Origin: Betaproteobacteria bacterium UBA7395
GTDB lineage: Bacteria; Pseudomonadota; Gammaproteobacteria; Burkholderiales; Rhodocyclaceae
Direction of reading: 5' to 3'
Assembly (NCBI GenBank): GCA_002470165.1
Contig: DKNF01000164.1
Location: forward strand, 1-21,167
Length of the DNA stretch: 21,167 nucleotides
Made by a program: the position numbers and the translations under genes. Positions 14,208 to 21,167 of the stretch are shown here, piece by piece (position 1 is the stretch's first letter; the number at the start of each line of letters is the position of its first letter). A model generated the notes under the pieces. The model had not been told where the DNA came from and did not search any database. It saw only the letters and a program-made list of their open reading frames with translations.

Positions 14208-16333
14208 AATTGTTCAACTACGCAGTGGCGATTGCGGCGACCTGCCTTGTGGCGGCCTCTCCGGTCCGGGCGGAAAAACCGGCGGCAAATGCGATAGAGG
14301 CGGTCAATGTCGCCCAGCAGGGTAATGAAACAGCGGTGAAGATTGATCTGCGCGAAGCGCTGGCGACACCTCCGGCCGGGTTTGCCGTGGCCAATCCGGC
14401 GCGGATCGCGTTCGATTTTCCATCCACCGCAAACGCACTGGGTAAAACCACGCAGGTATTGAACGAGGGGGATTTGCGTAGCGTCAACGTCGTTCAGGTC
14501 GCTGATCGCACTCGCCTGGTGCTCAATCTTGTGCGCAACATGAATTACCGCACCCGCATCGACGGTAAATCCCTTTATGTCACCCTCTCGCCCATTGAGC
14601 GGCTAAGCGATACGGTTGCCGAGCGTACGGTTCGTTTTGCCGAGGAAAGCGTCATTGGTGCTCGCCATGCTGTCCGTGACGTGATGTTCCGTCGGGGGCG
14701 GGACGGCGAAGGCCGAGTCCTGGTCGATCTGAGCGATGCCGGAACCGGGATTGACATCCGCAAGCAGGGCGCGAACCTGATCGTCGATTTCATGAAGACG
14801 AGTCTGCCGGATCACTTGCGGCGCAAGCTTGATGTTACCGATTTCGCAACGCCGGTCATCGGTGTCGAAACGCGCAGCATCGGTGAGAACGTGCGCATGA
14901 CCATCACGCCCAAGGGTTTGTGGGAGCACAATGCCTATCAAACCGATAATCAGTTCGTGATCGAGGTCAAGAAGATCGTCGAAGATCCGAACAAGCTGGT
15001 CCAGGGAAGCAAGATCGGTTATCAGGGGCCGCGTGTCAGCATCAATTATCAGAACGGCGACGTTCGCGCCCTGTTGCGCCTGATGGCCGAGGAACTTGGT
15101 CTGAACGCGGTGATCAGCGAAACCGTTACCGGGACGACGACCCTGGTTCTCAAGGATGTTCCGGCGGATCAGGTTATCGATATCATCTTCCAGCAAAAAG
15201 GGCTGGACATGCGTAAGAACGGCAACATCGTCATGATTGCGCCGCGCGATGAAATTGCAACGCGTGAGAAACTAGAATTCGAGTCGCGCCAGCAGATCAG
15301 CGAACTTGAGCCTTTGCAGATGGAGCAGTTTTCCCTGAACTACCAGCGTGCTGTCGATGTCTCGAAACTGCTGGCGGGGGAGTCTTCGGAGGATGGTGCT
15401 GTGTCGACGCAGCGCATACTCAGCAAGCGTGGTAGCGCGGTTGCGGACCCGCAGTCGAACATTCTGTTCGTGAACGATATCGCCGCCAAGTTGGAGGAAA
15501 TCCGGACCTTCATCAGAACCATCGATGTCGGCGCCCGGCAGGTGTTGATCGAAGCGCGGATTGTCGAGGCAAGCGATGACTTCAATAAATCCATCGGCGC
15601 TAAGCTGGGTTTCCTGAATAACAAGCGCTTCATCAACCCGGGCAATAGCGGTATCGGTGTTGCAGGCGGAGCGATTAACGTGAGTGGAAATACCACTGAC
15701 GGATTTACTGCTACGCAAACCGGGAACATGTTTGGCGTCAATCTTCCCTCTTTTGAGTCAACAGGCGGAACCCTGGCCTTCTCGCTGTTCAACTCCAGTC
15801 TGACGAGAATTCTCAATATGGAAATTGCTGCCTTGCAGGCAGACGGTCTGGGTAAGCTGATTTCCAGCCCGCGGGTGATCACGGCAAACAACGTCCGGGC
15901 CAAGATCGAGGATGGTACGGAGATTCCTTATGTCACAACGTCCAGCAGTGGCGGTGTGGTGACGCAGACCGTCAGCTTCAAGCCTGCCAAGCTTTCGCTG
16001 GAGGCTACGCCACAGATCACGCCCGAGGGAACCGTCAAGATGGCGTTGTTGGTCAAGAAGGAAGAGGCCGATTGGACGCGGGCGGTGCTGGGGAATCCGC
16101 CGATCAAGAGCTCTGTCGTCGAGACCAATGTGGTGGTCGAGAATGGCGGTACGGTGGTCGTCGGCGGTGTTTTTATCACCAACAGCCAGTCCAAGGTTGA
16201 AAAAGTACCGTTGCTCGGTGATGTTCCGTTCTTTGGCTGGCTGTTCAAGTACAAGAATGATTTCGGGAACCGTCGCGAACTGCTGATCTTCATCACGCCG
16301 CGAATCATCTCGGAAAAGCTTCGCCTGGATTGA
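14204..16333 (+). CDS. pilQ: Type IV pilus outer-membrane secretin PilQ
   Basis: Outer-membrane secretin channel through which the pilus passes, also needed for DNA uptake where competence occurs. A Sec signal covers residues 1-23 (cleavage after PVRA). Two AMIN domains (about 30-130 and 150-255) bind peptidoglycan. An STN/N0 domain (about 275-350, INYQNGDVRALLRLMAEELG) is followed by the N1 secretin domain (about 370-440). The C-terminal secretin barrel (about 445-705) starts at VLIEARIVEASDDF. The signature VVENGGTVVVGGVF and VPLLGDVPFFGWLFK is near 643-675, and the end is ELLIFITPRII. The 709 residues are close to Pseudomonas PilQ (714). The ATG overlaps the pilP stop, with a GGAGGGGAG ribosome-binding site upstream. 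A strong terminator follows. Confidence 0.97.
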   Translation: MKLFNYAVAIAATCLVAASPVRAEKPAANAIEAVNVAQQGNETAVKIDLREALATPPAGFAVANPARIAFDFPSTANALGKTTQVLNEGDLRSVNVVQVADRTRLVLNLVRNMNYRTRIDGKSLYVTLSPIERLSDTVAERTVRFAEESVIGARHAVRDVMFRRGRDGEGRVLVDLSDAGTGIDIRKQGANLIVDFMKTSLPDHLRRKLDVTDFATPVIGVETRSIGENVRMTITPKGLWEHNAYQTDNQFVIEVKKIVEDPNKLVQGSKIGYQGPRVSINYQNGDVRALLRLMAEELGLNAVISETVTGTTTLVLKDVPADQVIDIIFQQKGLDMRKNGNIVMIAPRDEIATREKLEFESRQQISELEPLQMEQFSLNYQRAVDVSKLLAGESSEDGAVSTQRILSKRGSAVADPQSNILFVNDIAAKLEEIRTFIRTIDVGARQVLIEARIVEASDDFNKSIGAKLGFLNNKRFINPGNSGIGVAGGAINVSGNTTDGFTATQTGNMFGVNLPSFESTGGTLAFSLFNSSLTRILNMEIAALQADGLGKLISSPRVITANNVRAKIEDGTEIPYVTTSSSGGVVTQTVSFKPAKLSLEATPQITPEGTVKMALLVKKEEADWTRAVLGNPPIKSSVVETNVVVENGGTVVVGGVFITNSQSKVEKVPLLGDVPFFGWLFKYKNDFGNRRELLIFITPRIISEKLRLD

Positions 16334-16352
16334 TGCCTGGTAGGGGGAGAGG

Positions 16353-16380
16353 AAAAAGGCCGGCTTAGCCGGCCTTTTTT
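16353..16380 (+). terminator. Strong intrinsic terminator after pilQ
   Basis: A perfect 12-bp stem with a 3-4 nt TTA-type loop (AAAAAGGCCGGC paired with GCCGGCCTTTTT) ends in six T's. It begins 20 nt after the pilQ stop. The flanking A-run means it can also work on the opposite strand. The T-run ends 33 nt before the aroK start. Confidence 0.93.
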
Positions 16381-16406
16381 GTTCCTTTGCCTGAGTCGGC
16401 TAGAAT
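16379..16406 (+). promoter_or_regulatory. Probable aroK promoter lying directly against the start codon
   Basis: TAGAAT (16401-16406) is a good -10. TTGTTC (16379-16384), partly within the terminator T-run, is a weak -35 at 16 nt spacing. Transcription would be expected to begin near 16412-16414, at the GTG start of aroK (16413). Confidence 0.5.
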
Positions 16407-16412
16407 CGCGGC

Positions 16413-16943
16413 GTGAACACGCATACCAATATCTATCTGGTCGGCCTGATGGGGGCTGGCAAAACGACGATCGGGCGCCAGTTGGCAAAGCGCCTGGAGA
16501 GAAATTTCTACGATTCCGATCACGAAATCGTGGCGCGTACCGGGGTGCCCATTCCCACCATCTTCGAGATCGAGGGGGAGGACGGCTTTCGCAAGCGGGA
16601 GCAACAGACCATCGCGGAACTGTCGACGATGTCGAATATCGTGATGGCCACGGGCGGCGGGGCGGTGCTGTCGGCGGAAAATCGCCGTTGCCTGCGCGAA
16701 AGTGGCTGGGTGGTGTACCTGAACGTGCCGCCGCTGATGCTGTATCAACGGACGCGCAATGACCGCAATCGGCCCCTGCTGCAAGTCGAGGATCCGTTGG
16801 CTCGCCTGGAGGCGTTGCATGCCGAAAGGGACCCGTTGTACCGTGAAACGGCAAATCTTGTCGTCGAGGGCGGGCAACTGGTGGCGGCCGGGGTGGTGCA
16901 GTATTTACTGAGGGAGTTTGGCCGTCTATGTACGAAAACCTGA
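16413..16943 (+). CDS. aroK: Shikimate kinase AroK
   Basis: Phosphorylates shikimate to shikimate-3-phosphate with ATP in the chorismate pathway. The 176 residues match E. coli AroK (173). Walker A is GLMGAGKT (11-18). The shikimate-binding site shows YDSDHEI with Asp36, GFRKRE with its Arg, and the ATGGGAV glycine motif. The lid contains RNDRNRPLL. The GTG at 16413 is the only possible start. An in-frame TAG stop sits at 16401-16403, and the next Met (13) falls inside the Walker loop. [12 protein letters not shown] then aligns with the E. coli N-terminus. No Shine-Dalgarno is present in the 12 nt upstream. The gene follows the pilQ terminator and runs directly into aroB. Confidence 0.96.
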   Translation: MNTHTNIYLVGLMGAGKTTIGRQLAKRLERNFYDSDHEIVARTGVPIPTIFEIEGEDGFRKREQQTIAELSTMSNIVMATGGGAVLSAENRRCLRESGWVVYLNVPPLMLYQRTRNDRNRPLLQVEDPLARLEALHAERDPLYRETANLVVEGGQLVAAGVVQYLLREFGRLCTKT

Positions 16944-18025
16944 TGCGTACACTCGAAGTCTCGCTCGCGGAACGCAGTTATCCGATACACATCGGTCCGG
17001 GGCTGCTTGACCGTGCCGATTTGCTGCTGCCTGCTGTCAAGGCGAAGAAAGCAGTGGTTGTTACCAATGAAACCGTGGCGCCGCTCTATCTTGAACGTCT
17101 GAGCAAGACTCTGAGTCAGGGAGGGGTGATCGTCCAAACGGTGATTCTGCCGGATGGTGAATCATTCAAGAACTGGGAAACCCTGAATCTGATCTTCGAT
17201 GCACTGCTGGGGACGCATTGTGAACGAAGTACCCCGTTGATTGCGCTGGGTGGCGGTGTCATCGGGGATATGGGTGGGTTTGCTGCCGCCTGTTATCAGC
17301 GCGGCATGCCGTTCATCCAGGTGCCGACGACCTTGCTGTCGCAGGTCGATTCGTCGGTTGGCGGCAAGACGGCGATCAATCATCCGCTCGGAAAAAACAT
17401 GATCGGTGCCTTTTACCAGCCGCGTCTGGTGCTGGCCGATATCTCGACGCTCGATACGCTGCCCGATCGTGAACTAAAAGCCGGTCTGGCCGAGGTCATC
17501 AAGTACGGCCTGATCCGCGACCCGGAGTTCTTGGGGTGGCTGGAGGCCAATATCGAACGCTTGCTGGCTCGCGATCAGGCGGCACTGATTCATGCGGTCG
17601 AACGTTCTTGTGCCAACAAGGCGGAAGTGGTGGCGCGCGATGAACGCGAGAGTGGTGAGCGGGCGCTGCTGAATCTGGGTCATACCTTTGGCCATGCAAT
17701 CGAAACCGGGCTGGGTTATGGCGCCTGGCTCCATGGCGAAGCGGTGGCGGCGGGCACGATGGTTGCGTGTGAATTGTCGCGAATACTGGGGTGGCTGGTG
17801 CCGGCGGATGTGCTCCGGGTCAGGGATATCTTTTCCCGGGCTGGTTTGCCGGTTGTGGCGCCGCCCCTCGGTGTCGCGCGTTATCTCGAATTGATGCGGC
17901 ACGACAAGAAGGTTCAGGACGGACGCTTGCGTCTTGTTCTGTTGCAGGAAGTCGGGCGGGCCGTTTTGTCGGATGTGGCGAGCGATGAACAGATCGCCGA
18001 GGCTATCCGCCAGGCCGGCACCTGA
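16943..18025 (+). CDS. aroB: 3-Dehydroquinate synthase AroB
   Basis: NAD- and metal-dependent enzyme converting DAHP to 3-dehydroquinate, the second shikimate-pathway step. Starting at 16943 gives 360 residues (E. coli 362), and [15 protein letters not shown] aligns residue for residue with the E. coli N-terminus; this ATG overlaps the aroK TGA by one base. An in-frame ATG at 16928 adds five residues and has GAGGGAG 10 nt upstream, so it cannot be excluded. Motifs are the NAD loop [10 protein letters not shown] (103-112), [20 protein letters not shown] (127-146), and metal ligands Glu184 (LAEVIKYG), His247 ([10 protein letters not shown]) and His264 (WLHGEAVA). aroK-aroB form one operon, the classic proteobacterial pair. 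Confidence 0.96.
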   Translation: MRTLEVSLAERSYPIHIGPGLLDRADLLLPAVKAKKAVVVTNETVAPLYLERLSKTLSQGGVIVQTVILPDGESFKNWETLNLIFDALLGTHCERSTPLIALGGGVIGDMGGFAAACYQRGMPFIQVPTTLLSQVDSSVGGKTAINHPLGKNMIGAFYQPRLVLADISTLDTLPDRELKAGLAEVIKYGLIRDPEFLGWLEANIERLLARDQAALIHAVERSCANKAEVVARDERESGERALLNLGHTFGHAIETGLGYGAWLHGEAVAAGTMVACELSRILGWLVPADVLRVRDIFSRAGLPVVAPPLGVARYLELMRHDKKVQDGRLRLVLLQEVGRAVLSDVASDEQIAEAIRQAGT

Positions 18026-18039
18026 TTGGTGTTTGTCCG

Positions 18040-18055
18040 GCCGTGCGGGCACGGC
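18040..18055 (+). other. Short hairpin after aroB
   Basis: GCCGTG (18040-18045) pairs with CACGGC (18050-18055) around a CGGG tetraloop, 14 nt after the aroB stop. No T-run follows, so intrinsic termination is doubtful. It may act as a 3'-end stabiliser for the aroKB message. Confidence 0.35.
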
Positions 18056-18074
18056 ATTGGTGCGGGCCAGTTGC

Positions 18075-18104
18075 TTGAATTAGAAGGCCTTAATCCGCTA
18101 CAAT
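18075..18104 (+). promoter_or_regulatory. Sigma-70-type promoter of gltB
   Basis: TTGAAT (18075-18080) and TACAAT (18099-18104) are spaced by 18 nt. The -10 matches five of six bases. The predicted start near 18111 gives a leader of about 98 nt before the gltB ATG. Confidence 0.65.
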
Positions 18105-18132
18105 CGACGGTTGCCTGTATTTTTGTGCATCT

Positions 18133-18161
18133 TCGGACGGTATGGCGTCGTCCGGCTTTTT
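18133..18161 (+). promoter_or_regulatory. Terminator-like hairpin in the gltB leader (possible attenuator)
   Basis: CGGACG (18134-18139) pairs with CGTCCG (18149-18154). G-T wobbles extend the stem inward (18140-18141 with 18147-18148) and outward (18133 with 18155), closing a 5-nt loop. GCTTTTT follows directly. It lies between the promoter and the gltB start, ending 47 nt before the ATG, so it must be read through for gltB expression. The structure is seen; the attenuation role is inferred. Confidence 0.5.
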
Positions 18162-18208
18162 CATGATTGGCCAAGGTCACGGCCAGCTTAGTTGAAGGAA
18201 TGCGTGTG

Positions 18209-21167
18209 ATGGAATCGGCTGTACCTGAGCGGCAGGGTCTCTACGACCCCGCCAACGAGCACGACGCCTGTGGCGTGGGCTTCGTTGCCCATGTCAAGGG
18301 CCAGAAGAGCCATGCGATCATCGAGCAGGGTCTGCTGATCCTGAAAAATATCGATCATCGCGGTGCCGTGGGTGCCGATCCCCTGCAGGGTGACGGCGCC
18401 GGTTTGTTGATCCAGATTCCGGACCTGTTCTACCGCGAGGAAATGGCGGCTCAGGGCGTGGATCTGCCGCCGGCTGGCGAGTACGGTGTCGGCATGGTCT
18501 TCCTGCCGCAGGAGGCCGCATCGCGCCACGCCTGCATGGAAGAGATCGAGCGTTCGATCGCTGCCGAAGGCCAGCGTCTGCTGGGCTGGCGCGACGTGCC
18601 GGTCAATGCCGAGATGCCGATGTCACCGACGGTCAAGGCCACCGAGCCGGTGATCCGCCAGGTCTTCGTCGGCCGCGGTCCGGACGTCTTCGTCACCGAT
18701 GCCTTCGAGCGCAAGCTGTACATCATCCGCCGTCGTGCCGCCAACGCCATCAAGTCGCTGCACCTCAAGCACGGCCAGGAATTCTATGTGCCATCGTTCT
18801 CGGCGCGTACTGTCAACTACAAGGGTCTGCTGCTGGCCGATCAGGTTGGTCAGTATTACCTCGATCTTCAGGACAAGCGCACCGTTTCCGCGCTGGCCCT
18901 GGTGCACCAGCGTTTCTCGACCAACACCTTCCCGACCTGGGACCTCGCGCATCCGTTCCGCTACATCGCCCACAACGGCGAAATCAACACCGTGCGCGGC
19001 AACGTCAACTGGTTTAAGGCGCGCGAGCAGGCGATTTCCTCGCCCATCCTCGGCGACGACCTGAAGAAGGTGTGGCCGCTGCATTACCCCGGTCAATCCG
19101 ACTCGGCCGCTTTCGACAATGCCCTCGAACTGCTGGTCATGGGCGGTGGCTACTCGCTCGCGCAGGCCGTCATGCTGATGATCCCGGAAGCCTGGGAAAA
19201 GCATGCGCTGATGGACGAAAGCCGTCGTGCCTTCTACGAATACCATGCCGCCATGATGGAGCCGTGGGACGGTCCGGCCGCCGTGGCCTTCACCGACGGT
19301 CGCCAGATCGGCGCGACGCTCGACCGTAACGGTCTGCGTCCGGCGCGTTACCTGGTTACCGACGACGATTTCGTGGTCATGGCCTCGGAATCCGGCGTGC
19401 TGCCGATTCCCGAGAAGAAGATCGTCAAGAAGTGGCGCCTGCAGCCGGGCAAGATGTTCCTGATCGACATGGAACAGGGCCGCATCATCGACGACAAGGA
19501 ACTCAAGGATTCGCTGGCCAACGCCAAGCCTTATCGCGAGTGGATCGAGAAGATCCGCATCAAGCTCGACGAAGTGCCGGCTGCCGACGAAACCTGTGCC
19601 ACCTCGGCGGCGTCGCTGCTCGACCGTCAGCAGGCTTTTGGCTACACCCAGGAAGATACCAAGGTCATTCTGGAGCCGATGGCCCAGCAGGGCGAGGAGC
19701 CGACCGGCTCGATGGGTACCGACTCGGCGCTGCCTGTGCTGTCGAAGAAGAACAAGACGCTGTACGCCTATTTCAAGCAGTTGTTCGCCCAGGTGACCAA
19801 CCCGCCGATCGACCCGATCCGCGAGGAACTGGTCATGTCGCTGGTGTCCTTCATCGGGCCGAAGCCGAACCTGCTCAACACCGTCGACGTCAATCCGCCG
19901 ATCCGCCTCGAAGTCTCGCAGCCGGTGCTGACCTGCACCGACATCGAAAAGCTGCGCAACATCGGCAAGTACACCTCGAACAAGTTCCGCTCGTTCGAAC
20001 TCGACATCTGCTATCCGGTGGCCTGGGGCAAGGAAGGCATCGAAGCCCGTCTCGCCTCGCTGGCGGCGGATGCCGAGGATGCCGTGCGTTCCGGTGCCAA
20101 CATCCTGATCGTCTCCGACCGCAAGGTCGATGCCGAGCATGTCGCCATCCCGGCGCTGCTGGCCACCTCGGCCATCCATCAGCATCTGGTCAAGCAAGGT
20201 CTGCGCACCAGCACCGGTCTGGTCGTCGAGACCGGTTCGGCGCGCGAAGTGCATCACTTTGCCCTGCTCGGCGGTTTCGGTGCCGAAGCTGTCCACCCCT
20301 ACCTGGCGCTGGAAACCATCGGTGAAATGGCCAAGGGCGATGCCGAGAAGGCCGACAAGTACGTCAAGAACTTCATCAAGGCGATCGGCAAGGGCCTGTG
20401 CAAGGTCATGTCCAAGATGGGCATCTCGACCTACATGTCCTACACCGGCGCCCAGATCTTCGAGGCCATCGGCCTGAAGAAGGAGCTGGTCGACAAGTAC
20501 TTTACCGGCACCCCGTCGAACATCGAGGGTATCGGCCTGTTCGAAGTCGCCGAGGAAGCCATCCGTCTGCACGACGAAGCCTTCTCCGCCGACCCGGTGC
20601 TGGCCAACATGCTCGACGCTGGCGGCGAGTACGCCTTCCGCATCCGTGGCGAAGAACACATGTGGACGCCGGATTCGATCGCCAAGCTGCAGCATTCGAC
20701 CCGCTCCGGCAAGTACGAGACGTACAAGGAATACGCCAAGCTGATCAACGACCAGACCAAGCGCCATCTGACGCTGCGCGGTCTGTTCGAGTTCAAGCCG
20801 CAGGGGGCGCCGATTCCGCTTGAGGAAGTCGAATCCGCCAAGGAAATCGTCAAGCGTTTCGCCACTGGCGCCATGTCGCTCGGCTCGATCTCGACCGAAG
20901 CGCACACCACGCTGGCGGTCGCCATGAACCGCATCGGCGGCAAGTCGAACACCGGTGAAGGCGGTGAGGATGCCAAGCGCTTCCAGCCGCTGAAAGCCGG
21001 CCAGACCCTGTCGGAAATCGTCGGTGCCTCGCGCATCGAACGCGATTACGTATTCAAGGAAGGCGATTCGCTGCGTTCGGCGATCAAGCAGGTCGCTTCC
21101 GGCCGTTTCGGTGTCACCACCGAATACCTGGTCAATGCCGACCAGATCCAGATCAAGATGGCCCAGG
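18209..21167 (+). CDS. gltB: Glutamate synthase (NADPH) large subunit GltB, N-terminal two thirds (3' end outside window)
   Basis: Large subunit of GOGAT, which moves the glutamine amide to 2-oxoglutarate to make glutamate. The frame is open to the window end; 986 codons of an expected 1500 or so are present. The ATG at 18209 is preferred, with AAGGA (18195-18199) 9 nt upstream; GTG 18206 and ATG 18200 are in-frame alternatives. The class II amidotransferase nucleophile is Cys21 in HDACGVGF, so about 20 residues form a propeptide. HQRFSTNTFPTW and AHNGEINT lie near 233-255, MEPWDGPAA near 350 and RNGLRPARY near 373. The central domain starts around NPPIDPIREELVMSL (about 531). The FMN-binding domain begins near 865 with GAMSLGSISTEAH and NTGEGGED. 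The Fe-S cysteines and gltD lie beyond the window. Confidence 0.96.
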   Translation, partial: MESAVPERQGLYDPANEHDACGVGFVAHVKGQKSHAIIEQGLLILKNIDHRGAVGADPLQGDGAGLLIQIPDLFYREEMAAQGVDLPPAGEYGVGMVFLPQEAASRHACMEEIERSIAAEGQRLLGWRDVPVNAEMPMSPTVKATEPVIRQVFVGRGPDVFVTDAFERKLYIIRRRAANAIKSLHLKHGQEFYVPSFSARTVNYKGLLLADQVGQYYLDLQDKRTVSALALVHQRFSTNTFPTWDLAHPFRYIAHNGEINTVRGNVNWFKAREQAISSPILGDDLKKVWPLHYPGQSDSAAFDNALELLVMGGGYSLAQAVMLMIPEAWEKHALMDESRRAFYEYHAAMMEPWDGPAAVAFTDGRQIGATLDRNGLRPARYLVTDDDFVVMASESGVLPIPEKKIVKKWRLQPGKMFLIDMEQGRIIDDKELKDSLANAKPYREWIEKIRIKLDEVPAADETCATSAASLLDRQQAFGYTQEDTKVILEPMAQQGEEPTGSMGTDSALPVLSKKNKTLYAYFKQLFAQVTNPPIDPIREELVMSLVSFIGPKPNLLNTVDVNPPIRLEVSQPVLTCTDIEKLRNIGKYTSNKFRSFELDICYPVAWGKEGIEARLASLAADAEDAVRSGANILIVSDRKVDAEHVAIPALLATSAIHQHLVKQGLRTSTGLVVETGSAREVHHFALLGGFGAEAVHPYLALETIGEMAKGDAEKADKYVKNFIKAIGKGLCKVMSKMGISTYMSYTGAQIFEAIGLKKELVDKYFTGTPSNIEGIGLFEVAEEAIRLHDEAFSADPVLANMLDAGGEYAFRIRGEEHMWTPDSIAKLQHSTRSGKYETYKEYAKLINDQTKRHLTLRGLFEFKPQGAPIPLEEVESAKEIVKRFATGAMSLGSISTEAHTTLAVAMNRIGGKSNTGEGGEDAKRFQPLKAGQTLSEIVGASRIERDYVFKEGDSLRSAIKQVASGRFGVTTEYLVNADQIQIKMAQ

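Noticed and set aside
18623..20905. A 760-codon open frame on the minus strand opposite gltB
   Set aside because: It lies exactly antisense to clear gltB coding sequence. Its translation is rich in Arg, Asp, Gly, Val and Leu with no recognisable motif, as expected from the complement of GC-biased codons.

Overview
The window is ordinary chromosomal DNA from a GC-rich Gram-negative bacterium. The gene content and order suggest a betaproteobacterium, probably of the Rhodocyclales. Supporting signs are xerC close to hslVU, HslV with a six-residue propeptide ahead of its catalytic Thr, lptM-lysA back to back with cyaY, and mrcA divergent from pilMNOPQ followed by aroK-aroB-gltB. The order-level placement is inference from gene order and protein style, not from a database search. 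I see no mobile element, CRISPR array, tRNA, rRNA or prophage. No gene-free stretch exceeds 300 bases; the longest gaps are 183 nt (aroB-gltB) and 156 nt (mrcA-pilM), and both carry regulatory signals.

Layout, plus strand from the left: the C-terminal half of xerC (1-492); a 50-residue very basic protein with its own promoter and terminator (607-759); rlmI (836-2029); a duplicated STAS-domain protein (2115-3401) tightly followed by the hslV-hslU protease genes (3413-5289); and an AEC-family transporter (5363-6253). A hairpin terminator separates this from a minus-strand run read right to left: lptM, lysA and hslR, joined by 4-nt overlaps, then a small secreted four-cysteine protein. cyaY (plus) diverges from lptM and abuts, stop to stop, the minus-strand gene for penicillin-binding protein 1A (8817-11153).

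From 11310 to 16333 the type IV pilus alignment and secretin operon pilM-N-O-P-Q runs with 4-nt overlaps at every junction and ends in a strong intrinsic terminator. aroK and aroB (shikimate pathway) follow. The aroK start lies so close to a -10-like box that its message may be leaderless. The window ends inside gltB (large subunit of glutamate synthase), which has a leader of about 98 nt containing a terminator-like hairpin.

Functionally this is a housekeeping region: chromosome dimer resolution, rRNA methylation, ATP-dependent proteolysis and heat-shock recycling, lysine synthesis, LPS-transport maturation, iron-sulfur chemistry, cell-wall synthesis, pilus machinery, aromatic precursors and nitrogen assimilation. 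I did not find a convincing new multi-gene system. The items most worth a second look are the basic 50-residue protein, the STAS duplication next to hslVU, the possibly leaderless aroK, the gltB leader and the small secreted Cys protein.
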